Source: Paramesorhizobium salinisoli (GTDB lineage: Bacteria > Pseudomonadota > Alphaproteobacteria > Rhizobiales > Rhizobiaceae). From it: DNA of 64,000 nucleotides. The notes under the pieces are model-generated. The model did not search any database, was not told the DNA's origin, and saw only the letters and a program-made list of their open reading frames with translations. Shown here one piece after another: positions 1 to 8,513 of the stretch. The stretch is from assembly GCF_003335045.1 (NCBI RefSeq), contig NZ_QOZG01000007.1:205745-269744 (forward strand). The letters are read 5' to 3'. A program made the position numbers and the translations under genes. Each line of letters begins with the position of its first letter. The stretch's first letter is position 1.

Positions 1-592
1 GCAGCCGACCAACATAGAGCTCGATGGCATTGTGGCCGGCGGACTCTTCGAAACCGAAAAGCTGGTCCAGCAATTCGTCCTTGCTGAAGACGCGGCCGGG
101 GCGGCTGGCGAGTATTTCCAGCAGCGTCATTTCCCGCCGCTTTAACTGCACCTCGCGCTTGCCGACCCGCACGCTGCGGCTCGACCGGTCGAGCACGATG
201 TCACCGCACTCGATCAGATTGGTCGCCTCCCCTGCATGGCGGCGCAACAACACGCGGGCGCGTGCCTCCAGTTCGCGGAAATCGAATGGCTTGACGAGAT
301 AGTCATCGGCGCCGAGATCCAGCGCGCCCACCCGGTCCTCGATTTCGGAGCGTGCGGTCAGCACCAGGACCGGGATGGATTTCCTTGCCTGGCGCAGGCG
401 GCGCAATATCTCGAACCCGTCGAGGCCGGGGAGCATGACGTCGAGTATGACCAGGTCATAATCGGTGAAATCAAGGATATCCGATGCAGTCTGGCCATCG
501 GTTTCCCAATCGACCGTATGCCCGACCGTCTCGAACCGGCGGCTGATTGCCTCCCCTACATCCTGGGTATCTTCGACAAGAAGAATGCGCAT
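1..592 (-). CDS. tctD: TctD-like OmpR-family response regulator (C-terminus cut by window edge)
   Basis: Read directly from the minus strand; the start ATG is at 590-592 and the frame stays open to base 1, so the last part is missing. The product begins MRILLVEDTQDVGEAI. It has the receiver acidic pair, a phospho-acceptor Asp at about residue 51 (LVILDVMLPGLDG), a conserved KPFDF segment near residue 101, and then a winged-helix OmpR/PhoB DNA-binding domain ending near the recognition helix (HNAIELYVGRL). Known family role: TctD with its sensor kinase TctE controls tricarboxylate uptake. The sensor gene would lie beyond the left edge. It diverges from tctCBA, the usual arrangement for this regulator, which supports the name over other OmpR paralogues. 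Confidence 0.85.
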   Translation of the reverse strand, partial: MRILLVEDTQDVGEAISRRFETVGHTVDWETDGQTASDILDFTDYDLVILDVMLPGLDGFEILRRLRQARKSIPVLVLTARSEIEDRVGALDLGADDYLVKPFDFRELEARARVLLRRHAGEATNLIECGDIVLDRSSRSVRVGKREVQLKRREMTLLEILASRPGRVFSKDELLDQLFGFEESAGHNAIELYVGRL

Positions 593-903
593 TTTCCTGC
601 ATTTGCACGGAACATGACGGCAATCAAGAAGAAGCGCATGGCAGTCCTCTTTAGCCGGATGGCGGCATGACAGCATCATGACAGGTTTGTCCTCTAAGAA
701 CGTCGCGAGCCTGTCCGTGGGAGAAGGATCGGACGGCGGCGGAGGAAATCGCGAAATTCACCCACGCGGAAGCGACGGAGCGTCCGCGGATTTTCTGCAA
801 GCGAGCTTTCACATCGCCATTGCGCGCGGTGCGCGGGCTGCTCTGCCGCTGCAATGAGATCCTTCATCCGGCGAGGGCCAATTAATCAACATGGGAGAGG
901 ACT
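593..903. promoter_or_regulatory. Divergent tctD / tctC intergenic control region
   Basis: A 311 bp gap between two divergent start codons. Short ORFs inside it have no plausible ribosome binding site or protein-like composition, so I regard them as chance. A strong Shine-Dalgarno (gggagagg, about 892-899) precedes tctC. By analogy with other tct loci TctD would act here, but I could not point to a convincing operator by eye. Confidence 0.5.
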
Positions 904-1878
904 ATGATGAAACTGAAAACTGGAGCCCTCGTCGCCGGCATTCTGCTTGCGGCGCTGGCCGGGGGAAACGCTGCGGCAGAGCCGACCAAGCCGGAATGCC
1001 TCGCAGGGGCAAAGCCCGGCGGCGGCTTCGACCTGACCTGCCGTCTGGCGGCCAATTCGCTGCTCGAAGCCAAGCTGATCAGCAAGCCGATGGCTGTGAC
1101 CTATATGGAAGGCGGCGTCGGCGCGGTGGCTTATAACCACGTGATCGGCAAGCGCGGCTCCGACGGCAATCTGATCACCGCGGCTTCCTCCGGTTCGGCG
1201 CTGCTGATCGCCCAGGGCAAGTTCGGACAGTATGATGAAACCGCCGTGCGCTGGCTGGGCGCGCTGGGCGCCGATTACGGCGTGTTGGTCGTCGCGGCGG
1301 ATTCGCCCATCAAGACGCTTGGCGAGCTGGTCGAGGCCTACAAGGCCGATCCGTCGAGCTTTGCCATTGCCGGTGGCGGCGCTGTCGGGTCGCAGGACTG
1401 GATGAAGGGCGCGATCCTTGCCAAGGCCGCAGGCCAGGATCCGAAAGCCATGCGCTATGTCGCGCTCGAGGGAGGTGGCGCGGTGCTGACGGCGCTGGAA
1501 GGCGGCCACGTCAAGGTCGGCGCAGGCGATGCGGCCGAGATGGCGAAGCATCACGTAGCCGGAAAAGTCCGCATCCTGGCCGTGATGTCGAAGGAGCGCC
1601 TGCCGGGCGAACTCGCCGAGGTGCCGACCGCCAAGGAACAGGGCATCGATATCGAATGGCCGGTATGGCGCGGCTATTATGTCGGCAAGAATGTCTCCGA
1701 TGCGGACTACAATTGGTGGGTCGATACCTTCAAGAAGCTGGTCGAAACGCCTGAATTCAAGAAGGAGCGCGAAACGCGTGGCCTTTATGAATACACCCTC
1801 ATCGGCAAGGCTTTCGACGATCAGGTGAAGACCGATGTCGGTCGCTTCAAAGTGCTTGCCAAGGAAGCCGGCATGTAA
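904..1878 (+). CDS. tctC: Tripartite tricarboxylate transporter periplasmic binding protein
   Basis: 324 aa, the usual TctC/Bug family length. It has an N-terminal signal peptide (MMKLKTGALVAGILLAALAG, cleavage after AAA near residue 25) followed by the ECLAGAKPGGGFDLTCR segment typical of the family's ligand-binding first loop. It would bind citrate or a related carboxylate in the periplasm and deliver it to TctAB. The start is supported by a gggagagg ribosome binding site 5 bp upstream. It is the first gene of tctCBA, divergent from tctD. The substrate cannot be deduced from sequence; Bug proteins bind many carboxylates, but the tctBA and tctD neighbours favour di- or tricarboxylates. Confidence 0.88.
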   Translation: MMKLKTGALVAGILLAALAGGNAAAEPTKPECLAGAKPGGGFDLTCRLAANSLLEAKLISKPMAVTYMEGGVGAVAYNHVIGKRGSDGNLITAASSGSALLIAQGKFGQYDETAVRWLGALGADYGVLVVAADSPIKTLGELVEAYKADPSSFAIAGGGAVGSQDWMKGAILAKAAGQDPKAMRYVALEGGGAVLTALEGGHVKVGAGDAAEMAKHHVAGKVRILAVMSKERLPGELAEVPTAKEQGIDIEWPVWRGYYVGKNVSDADYNWWVDTFKKLVETPEFKKERETRGLYEYTLIGKAFDDQVKTDVGRFKVLAKEAGM

Positions 1879-1947
1879 GTGCCGCAGGCGGTCCCTCGCT
1901 ATCGGGTGGACCGCCACTTTCTGCTTGCGCACACGACGGAGAAACCG

Positions 1948-2406
1948 ATGTCGGACAAATCAAAAACTGCTTCACTGGCGGGCAGGATAGGCGGAATTTG
2001 CCTTCTCGCCCTGGCGATCGTCTATGGCATCGGCGGCAGCCGGATCGAATACGCCTTTGCCTCCGATCCGCTCGGACCCCGGGTAATACCGGTCATGCTG
2101 GCGATCATCCTTGGCGTGTTATGCCTGTTTCACCTGAGAAAGCCAGGTACGACGGAGCCGTTTCCAACAGGCACGCTTCTGGGCAAGACGCTCGCCGTTC
2201 CCGCCCTCATCATTGTCGTCGTGCTTCTTCTGGAACCACTCGGCTTCGCGGCGTCGATCTTCGTCCTGACGGCGGGAGTTGGACGGATTTTCGGGGCGTC
2301 GTGGCGCAAGGCGCTGCTGGGTGCGGCCGGGCAAGCCCTGCTGTGGTGGTTCGTCTTCTCCTATCTGCTTGAGGTCTATCTGCCGAAGGGCGCGCTTTTC
2401 GGCTGA
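1948..2406 (+). CDS. tctB: Tripartite tricarboxylate transporter small membrane subunit
   Basis: About 152 aa from the ATG at 1948, which follows a cggaga motif; the frame also opens at a GTG just after the tctC stop, but that leader looks non-coding. It has four hydrophobic segments (around residues 10-28, 38-55, 75-95 and 110-150), as in TctB. Known role: the small 4-TM subunit that partners TctA in the inner membrane. It lies between tctC and tctA with short spacers, consistent with one transcript. Confidence 0.85.
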   Translation: MSDKSKTASLAGRIGGICLLALAIVYGIGGSRIEYAFASDPLGPRVIPVMLAIILGVLCLFHLRKPGTTEPFPTGTLLGKTLAVPALIIVVVLLLEPLGFAASIFVLTAGVGRIFGASWRKALLGAAGQALLWWFVFSYLLEVYLPKGALFG

Positions 2407-2439
2407 GCCGGAAGCGGGAAACCGACCGAGGATATTTCC

Positions 2440-3948
2440 ATGAATCTTGAATATCTCTGGGGTGGCTTCGCCGTCGCCCTCACATTCCAGAACCTGGCGA
2501 TCGGGTTCATCGGCTGCTTCATCGGCACGATGGTCGGCGCATTGCCGGCGATCGGACCGATCAACGGTATCGCGCTGCTTCTGCCGATCGCCTATACGAT
2601 GGGCCTTCCGCCCGAAAGCACGATGATCCTGCTTGCCTCGATCTATTGCGGCGCTGAATATGGCGGGCGGATTTCATCCATCCTGTTGAATGTGCCGGGG
2701 GATGCCGGCGCCGTGATGACCGCTCTTGACGGTTATCCGCTTGCGCGCCAGGGCCGCGCCGGCGAGGCTTTGATGTTGAGCGGTATTGCCTCCTTCGTCG
2801 GTGGCATGATCGGCGCCACGGGCCTGGCGCTTTTTGCGCCGCTGCTTGCCAGTCTCGCCACCGGCTTCGGTCCGGCTGAATATTTCGTATTGATGGTGTT
2901 TGCCTTCGCCACACTCGGCTCCATGGTCGGAAACCAGCCGGTGAAGACGCTGATCGGCTGCACGCTCGGCCTGATGCTTGCCACGGTGGGTCTCGATGCG
3001 ACCTCCGGCGCCTATCGCTTCACCTTCAACGAGCCGGAATTGGGCGACGGCATCGAATTCGTGGTGCTGGTGATCGGCCTCTTCTCGATTTCCGAAGCGC
3101 TTCTTATCCTGGAGCACCAGGCATCGGGGCTTACCGTCATCAGGCAGCTCGGTCGGATGTTCGTGCGGGCCGATGATATCCGCAAATCCATCGGCACGAC
3201 ACTGCGCAGCTCCGTCATCGGCTTCATTGTCGGCGTACTGCCGGGAACCGGAGCGTCGGTTTCAAGCGCCATCGCCTATACGACGGCCAAGCGCCTCTCC
3301 GATACGGAAGGCACCTTCGGCAAGGGCGACATGCGTGGTTTGGCAGCACCCGAAGCGGCCAACAATGCCACGGCCTGCGGCGCCTTCGTGCCGATGCTGA
3401 CCCTTGGTGTGCCGGGTTCCGGCACCACGGCCGTCATGCTCGGCGCGCTGATGCTCTACAATATCCAGCCGGGTCCGATGTTGCTCACCGAGCGTCCGGA
3501 AATCGTCGGCGGCCTCGTCGCCTCACTCTTCATCGGCAATATCCTGCTGCTGATCCTCAATCTTCCGCTCGTCAACCTGTTCGCCCGTGTGCTGACGGTT
3601 CCGAACTGGCTGCTCGTACCGGGCATTCTGGTCCTGTCGATCGTCGGCGTCTATTCGACCCATGCGTCAGGCTTCTCGGTCCTCCTGATGTTGGCAATCG
3701 GCATGGTGGGCTGGCTGTTGCGCAAGCTCGGCTTCGATATGGCGCCGATCATTCTCGGCTTCGTGCTTGGCCACGTCATGGAAATCAATCTGCGCAATGC
3801 GCTGGCGATCAGCGGTGGAGATGTCTCCATCCTCTTCCAGAGCAAGATTTCCCTGGTGTTGTGGGTCCTTGCCGCAGGAATGGCCGTTCTGCCCCTGGTC
3901 CTGGCGCGGCGTGCGAAGAAGAGACTGAAAGTCGCCGCGCCGGCCTGA
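2440..3948 (+). CDS. tctA: Tripartite tricarboxylate transporter large permease
   Basis: 502 aa, the standard TctA length, highly hydrophobic with about 12 membrane segments. Family hallmarks are visible: an early GALPAIGPINGIALLLPIAY loop, YGGRISSILLNVPGD at about residue 75, and the repeat-equivalent GALMLYNIQPGP near residue 340. It is the translocating subunit that moves the TctC-bound substrate across the inner membrane using an ion gradient. It is the last gene of tctCBA; a strong inverted repeat follows 20 bp after the stop. Confidence 0.9.
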   Translation: MNLEYLWGGFAVALTFQNLAIGFIGCFIGTMVGALPAIGPINGIALLLPIAYTMGLPPESTMILLASIYCGAEYGGRISSILLNVPGDAGAVMTALDGYPLARQGRAGEALMLSGIASFVGGMIGATGLALFAPLLASLATGFGPAEYFVLMVFAFATLGSMVGNQPVKTLIGCTLGLMLATVGLDATSGAYRFTFNEPELGDGIEFVVLVIGLFSISEALLILEHQASGLTVIRQLGRMFVRADDIRKSIGTTLRSSVIGFIVGVLPGTGASVSSAIAYTTAKRLSDTEGTFGKGDMRGLAAPEAANNATACGAFVPMLTLGVPGSGTTAVMLGALMLYNIQPGPMLLTERPEIVGGLVASLFIGNILLLILNLPLVNLFARVLTVPNWLLVPGILVLSIVGVYSTHASGFSVLLMLAIGMVGWLLRKLGFDMAPIILGFVLGHVMEINLRNALAISGGDVSILFQSKISLVLWVLAAGMAVLPLVLARRAKKRLKVAAPA

Positions 3949-3967
3949 CCCGGCGCGTCATACCCTG

Positions 3968-3999
3968 GATCAGGGACCGGGTGATACCGGTCCCTGATC
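3968..3999. terminator. Perfect 13-bp inverted repeat after tctA
   Basis: The left arm gatcagggaccgg (3968-3980) and right arm ccggtccctgatc (3987-3999) pair perfectly around the loop gtgata. It lies 20 bp after the tctA stop, so it is most likely the operon terminator or an mRNA 3' stabiliser. There is no long T-run, so a purely intrinsic terminator is not certain. Confidence 0.7.
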
Positions 4000-4738
4000 T
4001 GCTTCCGGTTCCAAGGGCGAGCCGCGGCTTTCCGGCACTGCGAAATATTGCGGATGCTGCTTGCGCAAAGCGGCAATGCGCGAATTGATCCGTGTTAGAT
4101 GATGGCGCTTGCCGCTTCGGCGTAAGACGCGGCCCGATTGCGGGACGTCAATGATACCTTTGAGTGCCACAGCTTCGTTGAGGCAAGGCGGAGATCGCGC
4201 ACCCGGTCCATCTGCGCCTTCTGTTCGTTTATCAGCGTCCAAACGGGACCGCGACCGATCCTTCGGATGGAGCGATGAAAAGCGTTGTCCAGATCGTGGA
4301 AAAACGCGCATTCATTGATGCCGACCGCCTTTGGCTGCCGCTCGACGATGTCCTCAATTGTCGATCAGCCCGTTGCTACGCTTCTCCTATGCAGTCCTCG
4401 ATTGTCGCCTCCAATGCAGCCTTGGGCGAGAACTCGCCTTGCATCATGGGCTCGGCAGAGGGCGGGGGCTTGGACTTTGATCCATGACGGCGATTGACGC
4501 CGCAGATAGCGGCGCCCGAACTCCGCCTCAGGCGACGGGATCGACCACCTTATCGTCAGTCAGTACGGCATACCACAAATGCACGGCGTTCAGATCATTG
4601 CGGCACCCAGATCATGGGCGACAGTGCCGCGCGAGCGGCTTTGTCGGGGCCGGTACCCGACTGTCTGGCGTTGGTCAGGACTGCAACAAGCAGCTGTTGC
4701 CGACCCCGCCGCGTGGCGTCCAGAGGGAGGGCGCAGCG
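4000..4738. other. Degenerate stretch without a recognisable gene
   Basis: About 740 bp in which every frame is interrupted. The minus strand contains a protein-like tail at about 4090-4260 (…KLWHSKVSLTSRNRAASY…) ending in a stop, and the plus strand a short protein-like run near 4540-4630. I cannot assign either to a family. It looks like decayed mobile or accessory DNA rather than regulatory sequence. Confidence 0.35.
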
Positions 4739-4963
4739 ATGGCCGATGAGGCAAACCATGAGGGCAGGGAGAGACCGGCGAATGACAATCGTGTGCCCGG
4801 CGGCCAGGAGGGGGCCGGCAACGCCAACGCTTCCGAACGGTTCGACGCGGTCGTGCTGTCCATTGCTCGCTTGATCGGCAGTCAGATGGCGCGGAAGGAC
4901 TTTGCAGCCCGCATTGCCGCCAACGATAATCGGAACAGAAATACAGAGAATGGAGATGGATGA
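4739..4963 (+). CDS. Small conserved-type protein, 74 aa, function unknown
   Basis: Starts at an ATG 10 bp after a strong agagggagg motif. The product (MADEANHEGRERPANDN…) has a disordered polar N-terminus and an amphipathic segment FDAVVLSIARLIGSQMARKD, and ends with AANDNRNRN. Short proteins of this style, with ARLIG.QMAR and AANDN motifs, are common in rhizobial accessory regions downstream of recombinase genes (recollection, not searched). No recombinase is intact here, but decayed DNA lies immediately upstream. The longer upstream extension of the frame is unlikely to be translated. Confidence 0.5.
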   Translation: MADEANHEGRERPANDNRVPGGQEGAGNANASERFDAVVLSIARLIGSQMARKDFAARIAANDNRNRNTENGDG

Positions 4964-5019
4964 CGGGAGCCGTCATCCCAAACGTTGACATCTTATTGGA
5001 TGTCTATAAATTGTCTGCT

Positions 5020-5439
5020 ATGAGACTGGTTCTGGACACCAACGTTATCGTGGCGGCGTTCCGCAGCCGCAATGGCGCAAGCAACATGCTTTTACGTTTC
5101 GCGGATCGCGGCATGGTGACGCCGCTTTGTTCGACGGCGCTGTTTTTGGAATATGAGGCGGTATTGAGCCGGGAGGAAACCCGGCAGGCGACAGGCCATA
5201 GCCTTGCGGATGTTGCTTCGGTGATGAGCGCACTGGCCGTCATTTACGAGGGCGTCGATATTTCGTTTCGGACCCGCCCGATGCTGGCCGATATCGCAGA
5301 CGAAATGGTGCTGGAAGCTGCCTTGAACGGGCAGGCCGAAGCGATCGTGACGCATAATGTCAAGGATTTCCGCCCGGCGCTCGGGCTGGGCGTGACCGTG
5401 GTTACACCGGGAGAGATCGTCAGGAGATTGAATACATGA
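5020..5439 (+). CDS. PIN-domain toxin of a toxin-antitoxin module
   Basis: About 139 aa from the ATG at 5020 (MRLVLDTNVIVAAFRS). The four acidic positions expected of PIN nucleases are visible: Asp in VLDTN, Glu in LEYEAVLSRE, Asp in ADEMVLEAAL, and Asp in VTHNVKDF near the C-terminus. PIN proteins are Mg-dependent RNases, typically toxins cleaving tRNA, rRNA or mRNA. The stop overlaps the start of the next gene by 4 nt (ATGA), indicating translational coupling with its antitoxin. The gene order toxin-antitoxin is reversed compared with VapBC but usual for this 'PIN family putative toxin' group. Confidence 0.8.
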   Translation: MRLVLDTNVIVAAFRSRNGASNMLLRFADRGMVTPLCSTALFLEYEAVLSREETRQATGHSLADVASVMSALAVIYEGVDISFRTRPMLADIADEMVLEAALNGQAEAIVTHNVKDFRPALGLGVTVVTPGEIVRRLNT

Positions 5440-5690
5440 CACAGACCCAACGTTACAAATACCCGCTGCAACTGCCGCAGTCGCTCAAAGAGACGGCGGC
5501 GCGTCTGGCGCAAGAGGACGGCGTATCGCTCAATCAGTGGATCGTCTCGGCAGTCGCGCAGAAGATCGGGGCCGTGGAGACGGCCAGTGAATTCCTCAAA
5601 GCACGCGCAGGTACGGCGAAGCGCGGTGCTCTGACAGGCTTGCTGGACAAAGCGCCGGATGTGCCGCCGCTGAAGGAAGACACCATTTGA
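5436..5690 (+). CDS. Ribbon-helix-helix (HicB/Arc-like) antitoxin
   Basis: 84 aa. The N-terminal half (YPLQLPQSLKETAARLAQED…SLNQWIVSAVAQKIG) fits a ribbon-helix-helix DNA-binding fold. The C-terminal tail (residues 45-84) is charged and flexible, as expected for the toxin-neutralising part. The start codon overlaps the stop of the PIN gene. It probably represses the pair through an operator upstream of 5020, but none was recognised by eye. Confidence 0.75.
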   Translation: MTQTQRYKYPLQLPQSLKETAARLAQEDGVSLNQWIVSAVAQKIGAVETASEFLKARAGTAKRGALTGLLDKAPDVPPLKEDTI

Positions 5691-5772
5691 TGTAATGCAT
5701 CGGGGCTGAACAGATGCGATGAAAGCCTTTTTGGCTTGCAGGCATTGGGCAGCTATCGATGAGGTGACAGGA

Positions 5773-6081
5773 ATGCTTATGACCGCACGTAAGCCGGCGA
5801 CAGTCGGGGAAATTCTGGTGGAAGAGTTCATGCAGCCGTTGGGATTGACGCAATCGGCGTTGTCCGAGGCGATGGGCGTTCCGCGCAAGCATGTGAACGA
5901 GCTTTGCAATGACCGGCGAACCGTCACGGCCCCGACCGCGCTCATACTGGCGCGCGTGTTCGGCAATAGCCCCGATTTCTGGCTGAACGTGCAGCGCCGC
6001 ACCGATTTGTGGGAAGCGATGCACTCGCCGCGTGAGCGTGAGCGAATCGAACGGGCCAGACCACTGGCTTCGGCCGCTTGA
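5773..6081 (+). CDS. higA: HigA/VapI-family antitoxin, orphan
   Basis: About 102 aa from the ATG at 5773, preceded by a gaggtgacagga ribosome binding site. The sequence KPATVGEILVEEFMQPLGLT and then QSALSEAMGVPRKHVNELCN is the HigA/VapI XRE helix-turn-helix signature, followed by LARVFGNSPDFWLNVQ. Known partners are HigB RelE-like mRNA interferases encoded just upstream. Here the upstream gene is the RHH antitoxin, so no HigB is present. It may be a solitary regulator or relic. The longer frame starting 54 bp upstream adds an unlikely leader. Confidence 0.75.
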   Translation: MLMTARKPATVGEILVEEFMQPLGLTQSALSEAMGVPRKHVNELCNDRRTVTAPTALILARVFGNSPDFWLNVQRRTDLWEAMHSPRERERIERARPLASAA

Positions 6082-6158
6082 AGGCGGATACGTCGAAACC
6101 GCAACGCGCAAGTATTTACCGCCGACAACAGGAGTTGGGAGAGAAGGTCGATTAGGCC

Positions 6159-6622
6159 GTGCAGAGCGCGTTTGCGAGAGAGGGGTATGCGGGTATTTCT
6201 CCCGATGAAGTCTTCAGCGACTGCCTGTTGGAGACATCGAAGTTCGATGCATCCGATCTGCTGGGATCGGCGTTCCCTAATTATGCGCGCTCGAACCGGA
6301 CCTTTATCCCGATTTTTCGCTATCTGCGTTCAGCGGCATTACATCGGAAGCAGAACTGGCAACTACGAAATTCGAGGGAGCCAAAAAGGTTGTTCAAAAG
6401 CTACGGGGTGCCGACTATACTCTCCCCTCATATGCTGGCCGATCTAAAAGCGCCTTTGCCGGGCTCTCAACCGCGCAGATTATCGAAAAATCGTCCTCAC
6501 CCATCGAAGCCGTTTTGATGCTGGCCTTCCAGCCTGACGGGGAAATCGACACGCTTATTCTGCGCGATTTTCTCAGGGATAATGCAGCTTCGTGTGACCG
6601 TGAACCGAACAGCCTACCGTAA
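6159..6622 (+). pseudogene. Frameshifted ORF remnant, unknown family
   Basis: Two protein-like runs lie in different frames. The first, 6159-6330, contains REGYAGISPDEVFSDCLLET. The second, about 6279-6622, contains SEAELATTKFEGAKKVVQKL and then RSKSAFAGLSTAQIIEK, ending at taa. Neither half has a convincing complete start-to-stop layout, so I read this as one gene broken by a frameshift, or as two fragments. I do not recognise the family. Confidence 0.35.
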
Positions 6623-6745
6623 GGCCGTCTGCCGATATGATCGGCTGACCTTCGACTTCTGATCGGCGCTTTTCCGGGCCGATATAGATGGTTGTCTGTG
6701 GTTCACCGGCGGGTGTACGCTGCTCTTCACAACCTCCGACGGTTG

Positions 6746-7297
6746 TCACGGCGCCATCGGGGTCCGACCTTTGCTATCGTTGGTAGACCCATTTTCATTT
6801 AGGTAATTGAGAAGGCCATCTTTCAGCTTCGGCCGCGGCTGGAAGGCGACCAAGCCACGGTGCTCTTCGGGATCAAATCCCGCTTTCCGGATCGCTCCGA
6901 AGATGTGAGCCTCTACCCAGTCGGCGCCTTCCTTCAACAACTCAAGCGAATTGCGCCCCTCAAACTGCACTCCCTTCATTAGCAGCACAGGACGCGCACC
7001 GTCGTCGTCCATCATCAGGAGCGAGAGCCGGGCGGCGCGGAACGTGCCGTCCGGTTTCATCCAGGCCTCGTAGGCCTGCCACTGGTATTCGTGGATAACG
7101 TTGTCGCGCTCCTGTTTAAGAAACTTCCAGAAGATGGCATGCTCATCTTTTTGAGCCCTGATAGCTTTCCACTCGGCTGCTATCTCTTCCCTTATGCCCG
7201 GAGCCAAGCATGACTTCGCGTCCACCCTGAACAAATCGATTGCGGTCCTGAGAACGGCGCAGGTGCCGATCCAGGCACCCAGAGCGCCAGCCCGCAA
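6746..7297 (-). CDS. Unknown protein, N-terminally truncated, with an RxxxxH motif
   Basis: The frame encodes up to 183 aa, but its first 20-25 residues lie over the end of the MocR gene in another frame. The real protein probably begins near DLFRVDAKSCLAPGIREEI (a GTG at about 7225 is possible) or has lost its 5' end. The body is mixed alpha/beta with KFLKQERDNVIHEYQW, where R-D-N-V-I-H matches the Rx4-6H pattern of HEPN nucleases. This is suggestive only. I do not recognise the family. It ends in a normal stop at 6746. Confidence 0.4.
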   Translation of the reverse strand: MRAGALGAWIGTCAVLRTAIDLFRVDAKSCLAPGIREEIAAEWKAIRAQKDEHAIFWKFLKQERDNVIHEYQWQAYEAWMKPDGTFRAARLSLLMMDDDGARPVLLMKGVQFEGRNSLELLKEGADWVEAHIFGAIRKAGFDPEEHRGLVAFQPRPKLKDGLLNYLNENGSTNDSKGRTPMAP

Positions 7298-8427
7298 CCA
7301 TCGGCAATGTCGATACCGCGCTCCCGCAGGGCAGCCGCAAGCCCGCTGCAGCGTTCACGATAGCGCTCGCGTGCCGTCGCGATCGTGTCCCAGGTCGATT
7401 GCTGCCCGAGAAGCCAGGCGGCCGCGCCTTGCAGGACGCGGCTGGTCCATCCGGAACTGAAGCTGCGATAGGACTGGATCTGCTCGATGATCGCAGAGGT
7501 GCTGGAAAGGACGGCCAGCCGCAGGTCGGGGCTGAGAGTCTTGGAATAGGAGACAATATGGATGGTCCGCTCGGGGAAACGGGACCCCAGCGAAATCGGC
7601 GCGGACGGCGAGAGGTCGGCTGTGCCGTCGTCCTCGACAATCAGCATATCCGCGCCCTCGAGAACGTCTCCGAGCGCCCTCAGGCGATCGATGCCGATAG
7701 AGCGGCCAGTGACGGAGTGGATACGCGGCTGAAACAGGAAGGCCGCGGGGCGATGCTGCATCGCCGCCTGCAGCGACGACGGCAGCGGCCCGTTCTCGTC
7801 GCAGAGAACCGGCACGATCATGACGCCGAGATCCTCGAGAATGTCCAGCAGGCGCATCCCGGTCGGATGTTCGATGGCCACTGCCGAGCCGGGCTGAACC
7901 AGCGCGTGCAGCAGCGTGTAAACCGCGTTATAGCCGCCGTTGGTGGCAAGGAATGCTTCAGCCTGATAAGGCCAGGTCCTTTCGGCGGCCTTCCGAAGTT
8001 CGGGCACGATCCTGCTGCGTTCGTAGCTGTTCATCCCGCTCGCCCTTGCCCCGTGAGCCATGGCTTCTGCCAGCGGCGGCAGCAGGGCCGCATCGGGCAC
8101 GGCGAGCGTCAGGTCCAGAAAAGCCGCACCGTAATTGCCCGAGCTAGCGAGCCGTTCCGGCTTCGCAACGAACCTTTCGCCGCAAACCCAGGTGCCGTTT
8201 CTGCCCCTCCCGGTAATGATCTTCTGCCGACGCAACTCGCTCCAGGCTTCCGAAACCGTCGCCGGGCTGACGCCCAGTTCGTAGGCGATATCGCGGATGG
8301 CAGGCAGGCGCGTGCCCACCGGAAGGACACCGGCCCGAACCAAGGCACTGGTTTCCAAGGAAATTCCGCGCATGGTTCGATTGTTAATCTTTTTTGCAAG
8401 CCAGTCGGCCGCGACAATCTCGCCCAT
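7192..8427 (-). CDS. MocR-type GntR/aminotransferase-fold regulator with damaged C-terminus
   Basis: 411 aa. An N-terminal GntR winged helix (about residues 5-75: LPAIRDIAYELGVSPATVSE) is followed by a linker and a type I aminotransferase-like domain with the PLP-lysine region IVSYSKTLSPDLRLA. Family members are usually 450-490 aa. Here homology appears to stop after GCGLALWVP (around 7275) and the last 25 residues look like read-through into foreign sequence, so the C-terminal end has been lost by deletion or insertion. It is divergent from the 8514-13397 operon across an 86 bp gap with a long inverted repeat, so it probably regulates, or once regulated, that operon. PLP-dependent activity may be compromised. 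Confidence 0.75.
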   Translation of the reverse strand: MGEIVAADWLAKKINNRTMRGISLETSALVRAGVLPVGTRLPAIRDIAYELGVSPATVSEAWSELRRQKIITGRGRNGTWVCGERFVAKPERLASSGNYGAAFLDLTLAVPDAALLPPLAEAMAHGARASGMNSYERSRIVPELRKAAERTWPYQAEAFLATNGGYNAVYTLLHALVQPGSAVAIEHPTGMRLLDILEDLGVMIVPVLCDENGPLPSSLQAAMQHRPAAFLFQPRIHSVTGRSIGIDRLRALGDVLEGADMLIVEDDGTADLSPSAPISLGSRFPERTIHIVSYSKTLSPDLRLAVLSSTSAIIEQIQSYRSFSSGWTSRVLQGAAAWLLGQQSTWDTIATARERYRERCSGLAAALRERGIDIADGCGLALWVPGSAPAPFSGPQSICSGWTRSHAWLRA

Positions 8428-8441
8428 TTTGGAACCATCTT

Positions 8442-8491
8442 TAAATGTTCAGTAACATAATAACATTTGTGACATTAAAGATGAACATTTA
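8442..8491. promoter_or_regulatory. 10-bp inverted repeat operator between MocR gene and transporter operon
   Basis: taaatgttca (8442-8451) and tgaacattta (8482-8491) are perfect reverse complements 30 bp apart. Between them acat(t) recurs at 8455, 8463 and 8472 in AT-rich DNA unlike the flanking genes. The location between divergent starts makes it the obvious MocR operator and promoter region. Confidence 0.6.
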
Positions 8492-8513
8492 GTTTCTGGC
8501 CGTTGACAGAATT

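Noticed and set aside
886..1932. 348-codon open frame on the minus strand
   Set aside because: It is fully antisense to tctC, has no ribosome binding site, and its translation is His/Arg-rich as expected of a shadow frame.
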